A stretch of DNA of 64,000 bases from Halosimplex salinum (GTDB lineage Archaea > Halobacteriota > Halobacteria > Halobacteriales > Haloarculaceae). The stretch is taken from contig NZ_QWGG01000003.1 in NCBI RefSeq assembly GCF_003730195.1, forward strand, positions 548,060 to 612,059. Reading direction: 5' to 3'. Shown here piece by piece: positions 54,983-63,896 of this stretch. Within the stretch, counting starts at the first letter, position 1; every line of letters begins with the position of its first letter. The translations under genes and the position numbers were made by a program. Below the pieces are notes generated by a model. It had not been told where the DNA came from. It was given only the letters and a program-made list of their open reading frames with translations, and made no database searches.

Positions 54983-55390
54983 GTGACCCAGACTGTCTCC
55001 GACGAGGTCGAAGAGCTACTGACCGGCGACCCCGTGGCGGCGCATCTGGCGACCTGTGCGGAGGGGCGCCCCCACGCCGCGCCGGTCTGGTTCCGCTACG
55101 AACCCGCCGAGGGCGACGAGCGGCCCGTGATCGAGGTGATGACCACTGGGAAGAAACTCGCCAACGTCCGCGAGAACCCCCGCGTCGCCCTCTCGATACA
55201 GGAGAGCGAGGCCGGCCACCCGGAGTGGACCGTCACCGTGCGCGGGACGGCGACCGTCGTCGAAGACGAGGAGGAAAACGAGCGGGCGAACCGACAGATC
55301 AACCGCCGCTACGGCGCCGATCCGGACGACTGGTCCGAGAACACGCTCGTCCGCGTCGCCGTCGGGTCGGCCTCCCACCAGACCTATTGA
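54983..55390 (+). CDS. Pyridoxamine 5'-phosphate oxidase family flavoprotein
   Basis: The 135-residue split-barrel protein has HLATCAEGRPHAAPVWFRYE, then EVMTTGKKLANVRENPRVALSI and WTVTVRGTATVVED. This is the FMN or F420 binding fold shared by PNPOx-like and deazaflavin reductase proteins. It starts at a GTG. Its short length and lack of the classic PdxH motifs mean the actual reaction is open. Confidence 0.85.
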   Translation: MTQTVSDEVEELLTGDPVAAHLATCAEGRPHAAPVWFRYEPAEGDERPVIEVMTTGKKLANVRENPRVALSIQESEAGHPEWTVTVRGTATVVEDEEENERANRQINRRYGADPDDWSENTLVRVAVGSASHQTY

Positions 55391-55484
55391 GCGGGCGGCA
55401 CCGGATCCGCGGTCCCGTCCGCCAAGTGTTACCGACCAACACCGCCACCCAACGCATATCGGTTCGCCAATCACGGGAACAGGT

Positions 55485-56702
55485 ATGTCGAACGCCACAG
55501 ACCGAGTCAGCGTCCATCCGCTCGGCTCGGAGGACGCCGCCGAGTTCCGCGCCATCGCCGACCACTCGTTTCACCCGGAGAGGGGCCCAAAGGAGTACGA
55601 CGAAACGACCGCGTTCGACCGGATATCGGACCCCTACGGCGCCTTCGATGGTGAGGAACTCGTCAGCGTCTGTACGCACTACGATCTCACCGCGAGCCTG
55701 CGCGGTAAGTGGACGCCGCTGGCCGGGCTGGCCTCCGTGGCGACACCGCCCGAACGCCGGCGACAGGGCTACGCCGAAGCGCTCGTCGACGACGCGCTGG
55801 AGCGCTGGCGCGGCGACTTCCCGCTCGCCGCGCTGTGGCCGTTCTCGCCGCCCTACTACCGACAGTACGGCTGGGCGACGGCGAACCGCTACGTGAAGTA
55901 CACCTGTCCGATCGACCAGCTATCGTTCGCTCGCGGGTCCGTCGAGGGCCGTGCGCGACCCGCAACAGCCGAGGAGTGGGCCGACCTGAGAGCCGTCAAC
56001 GAGGCGTTCGCCGCCGAGCGCTCGCTGGTGCTCCGTCGCGAGGACGAGCAGTGGTGGCGCGACCGCCTGCTCTCGGCCGACGAGAACGACCGGCCCTGGG
56101 CCTACGTCTGGGAGCGCGACGGCGAGGTGGTCGGGTACGTCGTCTACGAGTTCGGGGAGGGGTCGAAATTCGCCGACGGGCGGGTGAGCGTCGAGGACGT
56201 CGCGTACGCCGACCACGCGGCGCTCCGGGGACTGCTGGGGTTCCTCGCCGAGTACGACTCTCAGGCCGACGAGGTCGTGCTCTCCGGCGATTCGAGCGCC
56301 GACCTGCTAGACCTCGTTCCCGACTCGACGACGGTCGACTGCCGCGTCATGGCCGGGCCGATGGTCCGCGTCGTCGACGTGGCCAACGCGCTCGAAGCGT
56401 GTCCCTATCCCGCCGACGCGACCGCCGACCTGACTATCAGCGTGACCGACGGGACCGCGGACTGGAACGACGGCCGGTTCCGTCTCGAAGTGGCCGACGG
56501 AGAAGCGGCGTGTTCGCCGTCGACCGGCGGCGAGCCCGACGTGACCGTCGACGTTGGGACGCTCTCCCAACTCGTCGTCGGCTATCACGACGTGACGGCA
56601 GCGCGTCGACTCGGCGACCTCTCGGTCGCCGACGACGCGACGGCGGACACACTCACGGCGCTGTTCCCCGACCAGCGGGTGTTCCTGCGGACGTACTTCT
56701 GA
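55485..56702 (+). CDS. Eis-like GNAT N-acetyltransferase with SCP2 domain, first copy
   Basis: The 405-residue protein has an N-terminal GNAT domain (LAGLASVATPPERRRQGYAEALVDDAL, acetyl-CoA P-loop RRQGYA), a second GNAT-like region, and a C-terminal sterol-carrier-type domain (WNDGRFRLEVADGEAACSP to GTLSQLVVGYHDVTAARRLG). This is the Eis (enhanced intracellular survival) layout. Such enzymes acetylate amines or aminoglycosides. The paralogue at 56753 follows 50 bases downstream. Confidence 0.9.
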   Translation: MSNATDRVSVHPLGSEDAAEFRAIADHSFHPERGPKEYDETTAFDRISDPYGAFDGEELVSVCTHYDLTASLRGKWTPLAGLASVATPPERRRQGYAEALVDDALERWRGDFPLAALWPFSPPYYRQYGWATANRYVKYTCPIDQLSFARGSVEGRARPATAEEWADLRAVNEAFAAERSLVLRREDEQWWRDRLLSADENDRPWAYVWERDGEVVGYVVYEFGEGSKFADGRVSVEDVAYADHAALRGLLGFLAEYDSQADEVVLSGDSSADLLDLVPDSTTVDCRVMAGPMVRVVDVANALEACPYPADATADLTISVTDGTADWNDGRFRLEVADGEAACSPSTGGEPDVTVDVGTLSQLVVGYHDVTAARRLGDLSVADDATADTLTALFPDQRVFLRTYF

Positions 56703-56752
56703 CAGCACCCGAGTGCCGAAGCTATATCGGCGCGGAGCGCCCGAAAAGAGGT

Positions 56753-58000
56753 ATGACAGACGATGCGGACGCGGACGTGCGACCGCTCTCGGCAGACCAC
56801 TTCGACGACTTCCGCGCGATCACCGACTACGGCTTCCAGCCCGGCGAGGGGCCCCAGACGTACGACGAGGAGGCAGACCGCATCGCCGACCGCTACGGCG
56901 CGTTCGTCGGCGACGACCTCGTCAGCGTCTGCGGCCACTACGACCTCTCGGCGAACCTCCGAGGTGAGTGGGTGTCGCTCGCGGGACTGGCCGCCGTCGC
57001 CACGCCGCCGGAACACCGCCGCGAGGGGTACGTGTCGGCCCTGATCGGCGACGCGCTGGAGCGCTGGCGCGGCGACTTCCCGCTGGCCGCGCTGTGGCCG
57101 TTCTCACGGTCGTACTACGAACAGTTCGGCTGGGCGACGGCGAACACGTACGCGAAGTACACCTGCTCGCCCGACCAGCTGGCGTTCGCCCGCAGCGCGG
57201 CCGACGGACACGCTCGCCCAGTCTCCGCCGACGAGTGGCGGGAGTTACAGACAGTCCACGAGGCACAGGCCGAAGAGACGACGCTCGCGCTCCGGCGGTC
57301 GAGCGAGAACTGGTGGCGCGAACGGGTCCTCCACGAGGGCGACGACGACCGCCCGTGGGCCTACGTCTGGGAGCGCGACGGCGAGGCGGTCGGGTACGTC
57401 GTCTACACCTTCGAAGACCTGGGCGGTCCGAGGCACATGAATCAGCGGTTGAAAGTCTCCGACATGGCCGTCGCCGACCACGACGCGTGGCTCGGCCTGA
57501 TGGGGTTCCTCGCCGACCACGACTCGCAGGCGAGCGAAGTCGTGGTCTACTCTGACGCCCGGACCGACCTGCTCGACCTCGTCGCCGACCCCGACGCGGT
57601 CGAGTGCGAGACGCAGACCGGGCCGATGGTCCGCATCGTCGACGTCGCCGACGCCCTCGAAGCCTGCCCGTATCCCGCGGACGCGACCGCCGACGTCACT
57701 ATCGAGGTGACCGACGAGACGGCGGACTGGAACGACGGGCGATTCCGCCTCCAAGTCGCGGACGGCGAGGGTGAGTGTACTGCCGTCGACCGCGCCGCGG
57801 AGTCGGACGCGACGCTCGACGGAAGTGGCGATCCCGACGTGACCGTCGACGTCGGGACGCTCTCCCAGCTCGTCGTCGGCTACCACGACGTCGCGACCGC
57901 CCGACGGCTCGGCGGACTCTCGGTCGCCGACGAGACGACGGCGGACGCGCTCGCGGCGCTGTTCCCGTCCGAGACGGTGTATCTGCGGACGTTCTTCTGA
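56753..58000 (+). CDS. Eis-like GNAT N-acetyltransferase with SCP2 domain, second copy
   Basis: The 415-residue paralogue has the same order: GLAAVATPPEHRREGYVSALIGDAL, ALWPFSRSYYEQFGWATA, and a C-terminal SCP2-like part WNDGRFRLQVADG...GTLSQLVVGYHDVATARRLG. Many blocks are identical to the upstream copy, so a tandem duplication is likely. It carries an extra acidic stretch near 350-370. GCTATATC at 56721-56727 looks like its own TATA box. Confidence 0.9.
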   Translation: MTDDADADVRPLSADHFDDFRAITDYGFQPGEGPQTYDEEADRIADRYGAFVGDDLVSVCGHYDLSANLRGEWVSLAGLAAVATPPEHRREGYVSALIGDALERWRGDFPLAALWPFSRSYYEQFGWATANTYAKYTCSPDQLAFARSAADGHARPVSADEWRELQTVHEAQAEETTLALRRSSENWWRERVLHEGDDDRPWAYVWERDGEAVGYVVYTFEDLGGPRHMNQRLKVSDMAVADHDAWLGLMGFLADHDSQASEVVVYSDARTDLLDLVADPDAVECETQTGPMVRIVDVADALEACPYPADATADVTIEVTDETADWNDGRFRLQVADGEGECTAVDRAAESDATLDGSGDPDVTVDVGTLSQLVVGYHDVATARRLGGLSVADETTADALAALFPSETVYLRTFF

Positions 58001-58077
58001 GCGGCGCGCTCCCCGTTGCGTGGGCCGCGATTTCCACGCCGAACAAGGCACTTCGGTGTCGGGCCCCAACACGGGAC

Positions 58078-58791
58078 ATGTCCGGTTCGGACGTCGACGA
58101 CCTCGCGGAGGTAGCGGCTGCAGAGAGCAGAGCGGTCAGGCGGGATCTCCGCCAGACACTGCTCTCGGGGCTCGCGCTGACGGTCCCGTTCCTGATCACC
58201 GCGCTGGTCCTGGTCTGGGCGCTGGGCTTCGTGGCGAGCGCCCTCTCGCCGCTGGTCGGGCTCATCGTCGCGCTCGGGCCCGGCGAAGGAGTGAGCACCT
58301 GGGTCGTCCAGCTAATCGCCGCAGGGATCGTGTTCGGCTTCGTCTTCGCCGTCGGTTTCGCCGCCCGACACGGTCCAGAGACGAACCTCGCCCACCGCAT
58401 CGACCTGCTCATGGAGGACCTCCCGGGGATCGGTTCGATCTACACCAGCGTCGAGCGGATGAGCGACGTGATGGTCGACGGGAACACCGACAGCTTCCAG
58501 GAGGTGAAGATCGTCGAATTCCCGACCGAGGACAGCTTCGCGCTCGCGTTCCTCACCGCGGACTCGCCGGCGACCATCGAGCGCGCTGCCGACAAGACGG
58601 ACATGCTGACCGTCTTCGTCCCGATGGCACCGAATCCGGTGATGGGCGGGCACCTGATCAACCTCCCCGAGGAGCGCATCTTCGACGTCGACCTCACCGT
58701 CGAGGAGGGGATGCAAGCGATCATGACCACCGGGATGGCCATCGACGAAAGCACGCGCGAGGACGCGGAGAGCGAGACCGAACCGGCGTGA
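58078..58791 (+). CDS. DUF502 family membrane protein
   Basis: The 237-residue protein has two membrane helices (LLSGLALTVPFLITALVLVWALGFV and VVQLIAAGIVFGFVFAVGF) and a soluble C-terminal domain with DLLMEDLPGIGSIYTSVERMSDVM, VFVPMAPNPVMGGHLINLPEE and FDVDLTVEEGMQAIMTTGMAI, all hallmark DUF502 blocks. Role unknown. A partial paralogue is at the left window edge. Confidence 0.9.
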   Translation: MSGSDVDDLAEVAAAESRAVRRDLRQTLLSGLALTVPFLITALVLVWALGFVASALSPLVGLIVALGPGEGVSTWVVQLIAAGIVFGFVFAVGFAARHGPETNLAHRIDLLMEDLPGIGSIYTSVERMSDVMVDGNTDSFQEVKIVEFPTEDSFALAFLTADSPATIERAADKTDMLTVFVPMAPNPVMGGHLINLPEERIFDVDLTVEEGMQAIMTTGMAIDESTREDAESETEPA

Positions 58792-58864
58792 CCGTCGAGC
58801 GACTGTTCTCGACCTGCACACTGCCGGCCGCGTGCTTACCCCGCTCGCGCCCCTCGCCGATGGT

Positions 58865-59347
58865 ATGAGCCTCGACGGCGACTCCGCGCCCGAGTTCGAA
58901 CTGCCGAGCACCGCAGGCGACACCGTCGCCCTCGCCGACGAACTGGAAGAGGGGCCGGCGGTCGTCCTGATAAACCGCGGCCACTGGTGTTCTTTCTGCG
59001 CCGAGCAGCTACAGACGTTCAGCGAGGTGTCCTACGACATGTGGTTCCACGACGACGTGAGCGTCGTCCCGGTGGTGCCGGACCCGCTCCCGAAGGTGAC
59101 CGAGATGCGCGACCGCTACGACCTGCAGGTCCAGTTGCTCGCCGACCCCGACGGCGAGGTGGCCGACAGGTACAGCGGTACCGAGGAGACCAGCCACGGC
59201 CTGACCGGCGTCGCCGGGACCTACGTGATCGACGAGAGCGGCACCGTCCGGTACGAACAGGTGTCGGACACCCCCGCCGACCGCACCTACGGCAACTGGG
59301 TGCGGTACTACATCCGCAACGACTTCGAGCCGCCATTCGAGGACTGA
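58865..59347 (+). CDS. Peroxiredoxin/redoxin (AhpC-TSA family)
   Basis: The 160-residue thioredoxin-fold protein has a CxxC active site in NRGHWCSFCAEQLQTF, then FHDDVSVVPVVPDPLPKVTEM and GTYVIDESGTVRYEQ. It should reduce peroxides or disulfides. The start ATG at 58865 lies just before the strand-forming SAPEFELPS. Confidence 0.88.
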   Translation: MSLDGDSAPEFELPSTAGDTVALADELEEGPAVVLINRGHWCSFCAEQLQTFSEVSYDMWFHDDVSVVPVVPDPLPKVTEMRDRYDLQVQLLADPDGEVADRYSGTEETSHGLTGVAGTYVIDESGTVRYEQVSDTPADRTYGNWVRYYIRNDFEPPFED

Positions 59348-59420
59348 ATCGAGGTCCGGCCGTCGACCGCGCTCCACCCGAAACGGTGGCCTTTTGCTCG
59401 CGGCCGGCGCGCTCACAGGT

Positions 59421-60431
59421 ATGACCGACGGCGACGCGGACGACGCGGCGGACGACAGCGAGGAGGGACTGACCTACGCGGAGGCGGGCGTCGACATCGC
59501 CGGGCAGGAGGCGGCGACGGCGGCGCTCGTGGGCGCGACCGGCGACTTCGAGGGCGACTTCGCCGGCCTGCTCGACATCGGCGACCGCTACCTCGCGCTC
59601 GCCGCCGACGGCGTCGGCACCAAACTCCTCGTCGCCGAGGCGCTCGGCGACTACTCGACCATCGGCATCGACTGCATCGCGATGAACGCCAACGACCTCG
59701 TCGCCGCGGGCGTCGACCCCGTCGCCTTCGTCGACTACCTGGCCGTCGAGAAACCCGACGACGCCACCGCCGAACAGATCGGCGAAGGGCTGGACGAGGG
59801 CGCGGAACGCGCCGGCGTCGCGCTCGTCGGCGGCGAGACGGCCGTGATGCCCGACGTGATCAAGGGTCTGGACATCGCCGGCACCTGCGCCGGACTGGCC
59901 CCCAAGGACGCTATCTTCCCCGGCGAGGCCGAGGCCGGCGACGTAATCGTCGGCTGGCCCTCTTCGGGAATTCACTCCAACGGCCTCACGCTCGCCCGCG
60001 AGGCCGTCACCCGGAACCACGAGTACACCGACCCGTTCCCGCCGAACTCGGACCGCTCCATCGGCGAGGAACTGCTCGAACCGACGCGTCTCTACACGGA
60101 TCTGCTGGGCGCGCTCCGCGAGGCCGACACCCACGCCGCCGCCCACGTCACCGGCGGCGGGTGGACGAACCTCACCCGCATGGGCGAGTTCCACTACGAC
60201 ATCACTGACCCCTTCGAGGCTCAGCCGGTGTTCGCGTTCGTCCAGGAGGAGGGCGACGTGGCCGACGAGGAGATGCACCGCACGTTCAACATGGGCACCG
60301 GGTTCGTCGCCGCCATGTCCGAGAAGGACGCCGAAGATGTGGTCGAGGCGACCGAAGACGGTCGGATCGTCGGACGGGTCGAAGAGGGCGAGGAAGGCGT
60401 CTCGATCCGCGGGCTGGATCTGACCGAGTAG
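59421..60431 (+). CDS. purM: Phosphoribosylformylglycinamidine cyclo-ligase
   Basis: The 336-residue AIR synthetase closes the imidazole ring in purine synthesis, using ATP. It has LTYAEAGVDIAGQE, ALAADGVGTKLLVAEALGDY, IGIDCIAMNANDLVAAGVDPVAFVDYLA, ALVGGETAVMPD, VGWPSSGIHSNGLTLAR and AHVTGGGWTNLTRM. The acidic N-terminus is a halophilic trait. T-rich stops follow. Confidence 0.95.
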   Translation: MTDGDADDAADDSEEGLTYAEAGVDIAGQEAATAALVGATGDFEGDFAGLLDIGDRYLALAADGVGTKLLVAEALGDYSTIGIDCIAMNANDLVAAGVDPVAFVDYLAVEKPDDATAEQIGEGLDEGAERAGVALVGGETAVMPDVIKGLDIAGTCAGLAPKDAIFPGEAEAGDVIVGWPSSGIHSNGLTLAREAVTRNHEYTDPFPPNSDRSIGEELLEPTRLYTDLLGALREADTHAAAHVTGGGWTNLTRMGEFHYDITDPFEAQPVFAFVQEEGDVADEEMHRTFNMGTGFVAAMSEKDAEDVVEATEDGRIVGRVEEGEEGVSIRGLDLTE

Positions 60432-60460
60432 TACCACGAGCGAACGGAGTGAGCGAGCGC

Positions 60461-60480
60461 TTTTTTGGTCCAGATTTTTT
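60461..60480 (+). terminator. Double T-tract terminator after purM
   Basis: TTTTTT at 60461-60466 and TTTTTT at 60475-60480, about 30-50 bases past the stop, with a symmetrical GAGCGAACGGAGTGAGCGAG before them. This is typical archaeal termination. Confidence 0.6.
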
Positions 60481-60534
60481 CGCCGATGGTACCCGCAGCG
60501 GCGCGGAGCGCCGCGAGGATATCCCGCACAGACC

Positions 60535-60591
60535 CCGCGAGCGGGTCGAGGGCTTTCACCGCTTGCTGTCGGGTACGGTCGAAACGACCAC
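60535..60591 (+). repeat. Single 57-base unit of the dispersed repeat, locus D
   Basis: The unit reads GCGAGCGGGTCGAGGGCTTT and continues with CGCTTGCTGTCG and ACGGTCGAAA at the same spacing as other loci. GGATATCCCGCACA just upstream is shared with loci A and C. There is no leader module. Confidence 0.8.
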
Positions 60592-60639
60592 AGCTAGACC
60601 CGAAACGCCAAAGTCGCCGAGCGGGTCACACCACACAAG

Positions 60640-61053
60640 ATGACACCGACGTTGCCCGGCGAGGCCGAGGCGTGGGCCGACAGATTACAGGCGCGACTCA
60701 ACGACCGCGAGGCGTTCGTCGAGGCGGCGGCGGGGTTCGACGCCACCTTCCGGTTCGTCATCCTCCCGGACGACCGCTACGAGGGGGACCCGATCACGCT
60801 GACCGTCGTGATCGCCGACGGGACGTGCGTGGCCGCGCGGGGGAACGACCCCGAGGCGGAGTACGACTTCGGCCTCGCGGGGCCGTACGCCGCGTGGGTC
60901 GACCTGCTCGAAGACGAGACCGAGGTGACGGAGGCGGTGCTGGGCGGGGACTTCGAGTTCGAGGGGTCGACGATGCAACTGATGAACCGCCGCGAAGCCG
61001 TCACGGAACTTGTCCGCGCCGCGCAAGCGCTCGACACCGACTACGCGTACTGA
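60640..61053 (+). CDS. SCP2-type sterol-carrier-domain protein
   Basis: The 137-residue protein has the SCP2 fold pattern: a helical start, ATFRFVILPDDRYEGDPITLTVVIADG strands, YDFGLAGPYAAWVDLLEDE, and VLGGDFEFEGSTMQLMNRREAVTELVRAA. The family binds lipids or hydrophobic ligands. The C-terminal domains of the two Eis-like proteins nearby belong to the same fold. Confidence 0.85.
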   Translation: MTPTLPGEAEAWADRLQARLNDREAFVEAAAGFDATFRFVILPDDRYEGDPITLTVVIADGTCVAARGNDPEAEYDFGLAGPYAAWVDLLEDETEVTEAVLGGDFEFEGSTMQLMNRREAVTELVRAAQALDTDYAY

Positions 61054-61119
61054 GACGGCTCCGGGGGTCGGGCGGCGGGGACTGAAACGATTAAGTCCCG
61101 GCGCGGAGGACGGGGAGAC

Positions 61120-61308
61120 GTGATCGACAAACTCGGCGCCGCTGGAATCGTCGGTATCCTCGTCATCCTCGGCGGCATCGGACTGCTCGCGTGGGTGAAC
61201 CCGCTGATCGCCGCGGGGATGGGCCTCGTCGTCGCCGGGCTCGGACTGATCCTCTACGGCCTCGTCACGAACGTCCTCGCCTCGTTCGGCATGGGCGGGA
61301 TGGTCTGA
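61120..61308 (+). CDS. Small membrane protein, DUF7470-like
   Basis: The 62-residue protein starts at a GTG and has two hydrophobic helices, AAGIVGILVILGGIGLLAWVNPLIAAGMGLVVAGLGLILYGLVTNVLASFG, matching small haloarchaeal membrane proteins of unknown role. GATTAAGT at about 61089-61096 is a suitable TATA box. Confidence 0.75.
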   Translation: MIDKLGAAGIVGILVILGGIGLLAWVNPLIAAGMGLVVAGLGLILYGLVTNVLASFGMGGMV

Positions 61309-61344
61309 CCGCTCCCGACTACGGCCGGACCCGCGACCCGCTTC

Positions 61345-61779
61345 TCACCCGCTGACGATGTCAGTCTCGAAGAGGACGTAGAACGCGACGACGTAGCCGA
61401 GGAAGGTGACGACGCTGTACAGCGGCCTGACGAACAGGCCAGGGTCGACGCCGAGCGACGAGCGAAGCAGGCTCCGGAGGATCGACTCGAAGAACGACGC
61501 CGCGTAGATGACGCCGCTGGCTTTCGCGACGAGTTCCGTCTCGACGCCCCGGACGAACACGAGCAGGACCGACGCCATCACGGCCGCAGTCGAGATGTGC
61601 GAGATAGCGGTGTACTGGATCTGCGACGGCGACACCGCGGCGCCGAACCGTCCCGACAGGACGGAGTCGACGACGCCGAGGAAGATCCCCCCGCAGATGA
61701 CGGCGAGCACCGCGATGCCCGCTGCTTTCGCGACCGATTCGACCCCCACTCGCGTCTGCTGGCTCCCAGCCGTACCCAC
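61345..61779 (-). CDS. Four-helix membrane protein, function unknown
   Basis: The 144-residue protein has four hydrophobic segments (AAGIAVLAVICGGIFLGVV, HISTAAVMASVLLVFVRGV, ASGVIYAASFFESIL, VVTFLGYVVAFYVLFE). It resembles uncharacterised haloarchaeal membrane proteins. It is convergent with the DUF7470-like gene. Confidence 0.65.
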   Translation of the reverse strand: MGTAGSQQTRVGVESVAKAAGIAVLAVICGGIFLGVVDSVLSGRFGAAVSPSQIQYTAISHISTAAVMASVLLVFVRGVETELVAKASGVIYAASFFESILRSLLRSSLGVDPGLFVRPLYSVVTFLGYVVAFYVLFETDIVSG

Positions 61780-61804
61780 CCCCGCTCACTCCATATACAA
61801 AAAA

Positions 61805-62098
61805 GGAGACACGACGACCGCGCTGACCGAGATGTTCCTCCGGGAACTGTGCGAGAAACACGATGTCGAAACCGCCGTTTTTCTCACTGACGGCGCCCAA
61901 CATCTCCAAACTGCACTCCGCCGAGCAAGGTCCCGATTTCAGAGGAGTCGCTACGGAAATCGGAACGCCATCACACGGATCTTCCGCGAACTCGAGCGTC
62001 GAACCTCTTCGTTTCCGAACTGCGGCAGCCATGTTAAACCGGAAACGGTCGAATCGTGGCTCCAAGCCTTTGCTCGCTGGCACAATGCCACTAACTAA
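61805..62098 (+). pseudogene. IS6-family transposase, C-terminal remnant
   Basis: The frame reads ALTEMFLRELCEKHDVETAVFLTDGAQHL, then YGNRNAITRIFRELERRTSSF and a C-terminal WLQAFARWHNATN ending in a natural stop. This is the last third of haloarchaeal IS6-type DDE transposases, with one catalytic Asp (TDGA) and the Glu (FRELE). The N-terminal two thirds, including the first Asp, are missing, so it is inactive. It marks the start of the AT-richer end of the window. Confidence 0.75.
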
Positions 62099-62225
62099 AC
62101 GCGACCTCTGGATGACCTCCGACGAGGACGGGAGAAGACGACCCCTCACCAGAGGCTCATACTTTGAATGGTATATTATAAATGTATATCGTTAAATACT
62201 TCAGAAAGGCACACTAAGATCGGAT

Positions 62226-63386
62226 GTGAAGCGACGTGAATTTCTCGCTGCGTCTGTTTTAAGTGCGGGAGCGATTGGCGGGTGCCAAGGTGTGAGATCA
62301 GAAAGCTCTGGGAGGAATCCCAGGACTATGTGGGAATATACTAACAGCCCTGAATTAGCCGGCACTGCGGGCGGGAAAGTCATCACAGTTGGAGAAAATA
62401 TCACGGCAATAAATGCGGAATCCGGGGAAACAGACTGGACGTTTAATGAAGCTCAACGCGGGGATTACACGCTACCTGTTATTGCCGATGCGATCTATTT
62501 TGGAGTCTTCGACGACGCAGGGGGCAGTGAGTATGGCGACGTCTATGCTGTGACATTTGGCGGAGAAGAACGGTGGTCAGTCGAGACTGGGAGTGTCTAT
62601 ACTCCTCCGTTCACTCGAGAGGGTGTTGTCTATGTGGGTGGGGACGATGGGAACGTCCGAGCAATCGACTCGGCAGAGGGCGCAATCCTCTGGGAAGTCG
62701 ATCTCTTCCCGGATAGCTTGCCATCGATAGTCGACGTTATCGGTGTCGATGATGAGGTGTACGCGACTACCGGACAGCTCACTGCCCTGGACAAATCAGA
62801 TGGGAAGATCCGTTGGCAGTACGGTAATGAGTCAGATCATATCTCTCAGATCTCAAAAACTGATGCTGTCGTGATTACATCATTTTGGGACGATCTCATC
62901 GCACTTGACGAAGGCGAAGAGATCTGGAGTGCAGGCCTCGACGAAGGGAGTAAACGACTCCACGGGACCGCTGGTGGTCATGTTTTCGTCGAACAGGCAG
63001 ATACGTTGTACGCATTCGACACCGAAAACGGCGAACAACGGTGGACGGTTGATGGCGTCGAGGCGCTCTCACTCACGGACCACACGGCTTACATCGGTAA
63101 CAGAAGGGTGCAAGCGATTTCGATCAATTCTGGTGACCAGCGCTGGCAGAATGAGCTAAACTCCGCTGTTCGATCGATCTCAGTTCAGTCTACCGCCCCA
63201 GATTCAACCCGGCAGGTACCTCGTCAGAATGAGGAGGTTGCTGTTACCACCGACCGTCAACTACTGGTGCTCGATTCTGAAGGGACAGTACAGTGGCAAC
63301 GAGAGTTTGATCAAGAAGTATTCGACCATCTCTACGACGGGCTTCTGTTCTGCCGGACAGCAAATAGCATATATGCTTTCATCTGA
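62226..63386 (+). CDS. PQQ-like beta-propeller lipoprotein
   Basis: The 386-residue precursor starts at a GTG (MKRREFLAASVLSAGAIGGC) with a Tat-like KRREF and a lipobox cysteine C20. The mature part has repeated blades of the type ITAINAESGETDWTF, VRAIDSAEGAILWEV, LTALDKSDGKIRWQY and LYAFDTENGEQRWTV, characteristic of PQQ/WD-like propellers. It is probably anchored outside the cell as a binding scaffold. GC content is lower than in the core genes, suggesting later acquisition. TATATT and TTATAAATG at 62171-62184 may be the promoter. Confidence 0.82.
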   Translation: MKRREFLAASVLSAGAIGGCQGVRSESSGRNPRTMWEYTNSPELAGTAGGKVITVGENITAINAESGETDWTFNEAQRGDYTLPVIADAIYFGVFDDAGGSEYGDVYAVTFGGEERWSVETGSVYTPPFTREGVVYVGGDDGNVRAIDSAEGAILWEVDLFPDSLPSIVDVIGVDDEVYATTGQLTALDKSDGKIRWQYGNESDHISQISKTDAVVITSFWDDLIALDEGEEIWSAGLDEGSKRLHGTAGGHVFVEQADTLYAFDTENGEQRWTVDGVEALSLTDHTAYIGNRRVQAISINSGDQRWQNELNSAVRSISVQSTAPDSTRQVPRQNEEVAVTTDRQLLVLDSEGTVQWQREFDQEVFDHLYDGLLFCRTANSIYAFI

Positions 63387-63429
63387 GAAGAAAATAAAGA
63401 GTGATACTGGCCCTCTCTACTGAAACTGC

Positions 63430-63876
63430 TTAACAAGCATCAGTGGTATGACTTTCGTCGTTCACCGATGACTGAATTTCCGGTTCCGCACAGTCGCTGA
63501 AATCTTGGGTCGAATCCTCCCAATCTCCGCCATTTATATTTTCACATTCACAGTCGAACCCCTGCGTCTGATTCCGCATCAGTGAGACCTTGTCATCCCC
63601 GAAGAATTTCGTGTTGATCTTTCCATGATGATGCCGTCCACAGAATACGTGTGCAGTTTCGTGGGCAGTTGTTCGGATCTGTGCCTCGCTATCGGAGAGG
63701 TTTTTGAAGTCGTTTTCGTCAGCAGCCGCCTTAAAATCAATAATTGCCGTTTTGTTACCTTCCTCACGGTTTCCACATATTTTCTGAACGATACCCTTTG
63801 ACTCCTGTTGGTCAGGGTCAGGATACCAATAGTCCAGGACGATACAAGCGCTGGCCAGATTATACCCGCCGTGCAT
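63430..63876 (-). CDS. Small zincin-like protein with HExxH motif
   Basis: The 148-residue protein contains TTAHETAHVFCGRHHHGK. HETAH followed six residues later by His fits the extended zinc motif HExxHxxxxxH of metzincin-type peptidases, although the usual Gly is shifted by one. Several cysteines (CGN, FDCEC, DCAE) suggest disulfides or metal binding. No signal peptide is visible at the ATG at 63876, so the gene may be 5'-truncated. GC content is low for the window. Confidence 0.55.
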   Translation of the reverse strand: MHGGYNLASACIVLDYWYPDPDQQESKGIVQKICGNREEGNKTAIIDFKAAADENDFKNLSDSEAQIRTTAHETAHVFCGRHHHGKINTKFFGDDKVSLMRNQTQGFDCECENINGGDWEDSTQDFSDCAEPEIQSSVNDESHTTDAC

Positions 63877-63896
63877 CCGTCTTTAGTTAGCCCTCA

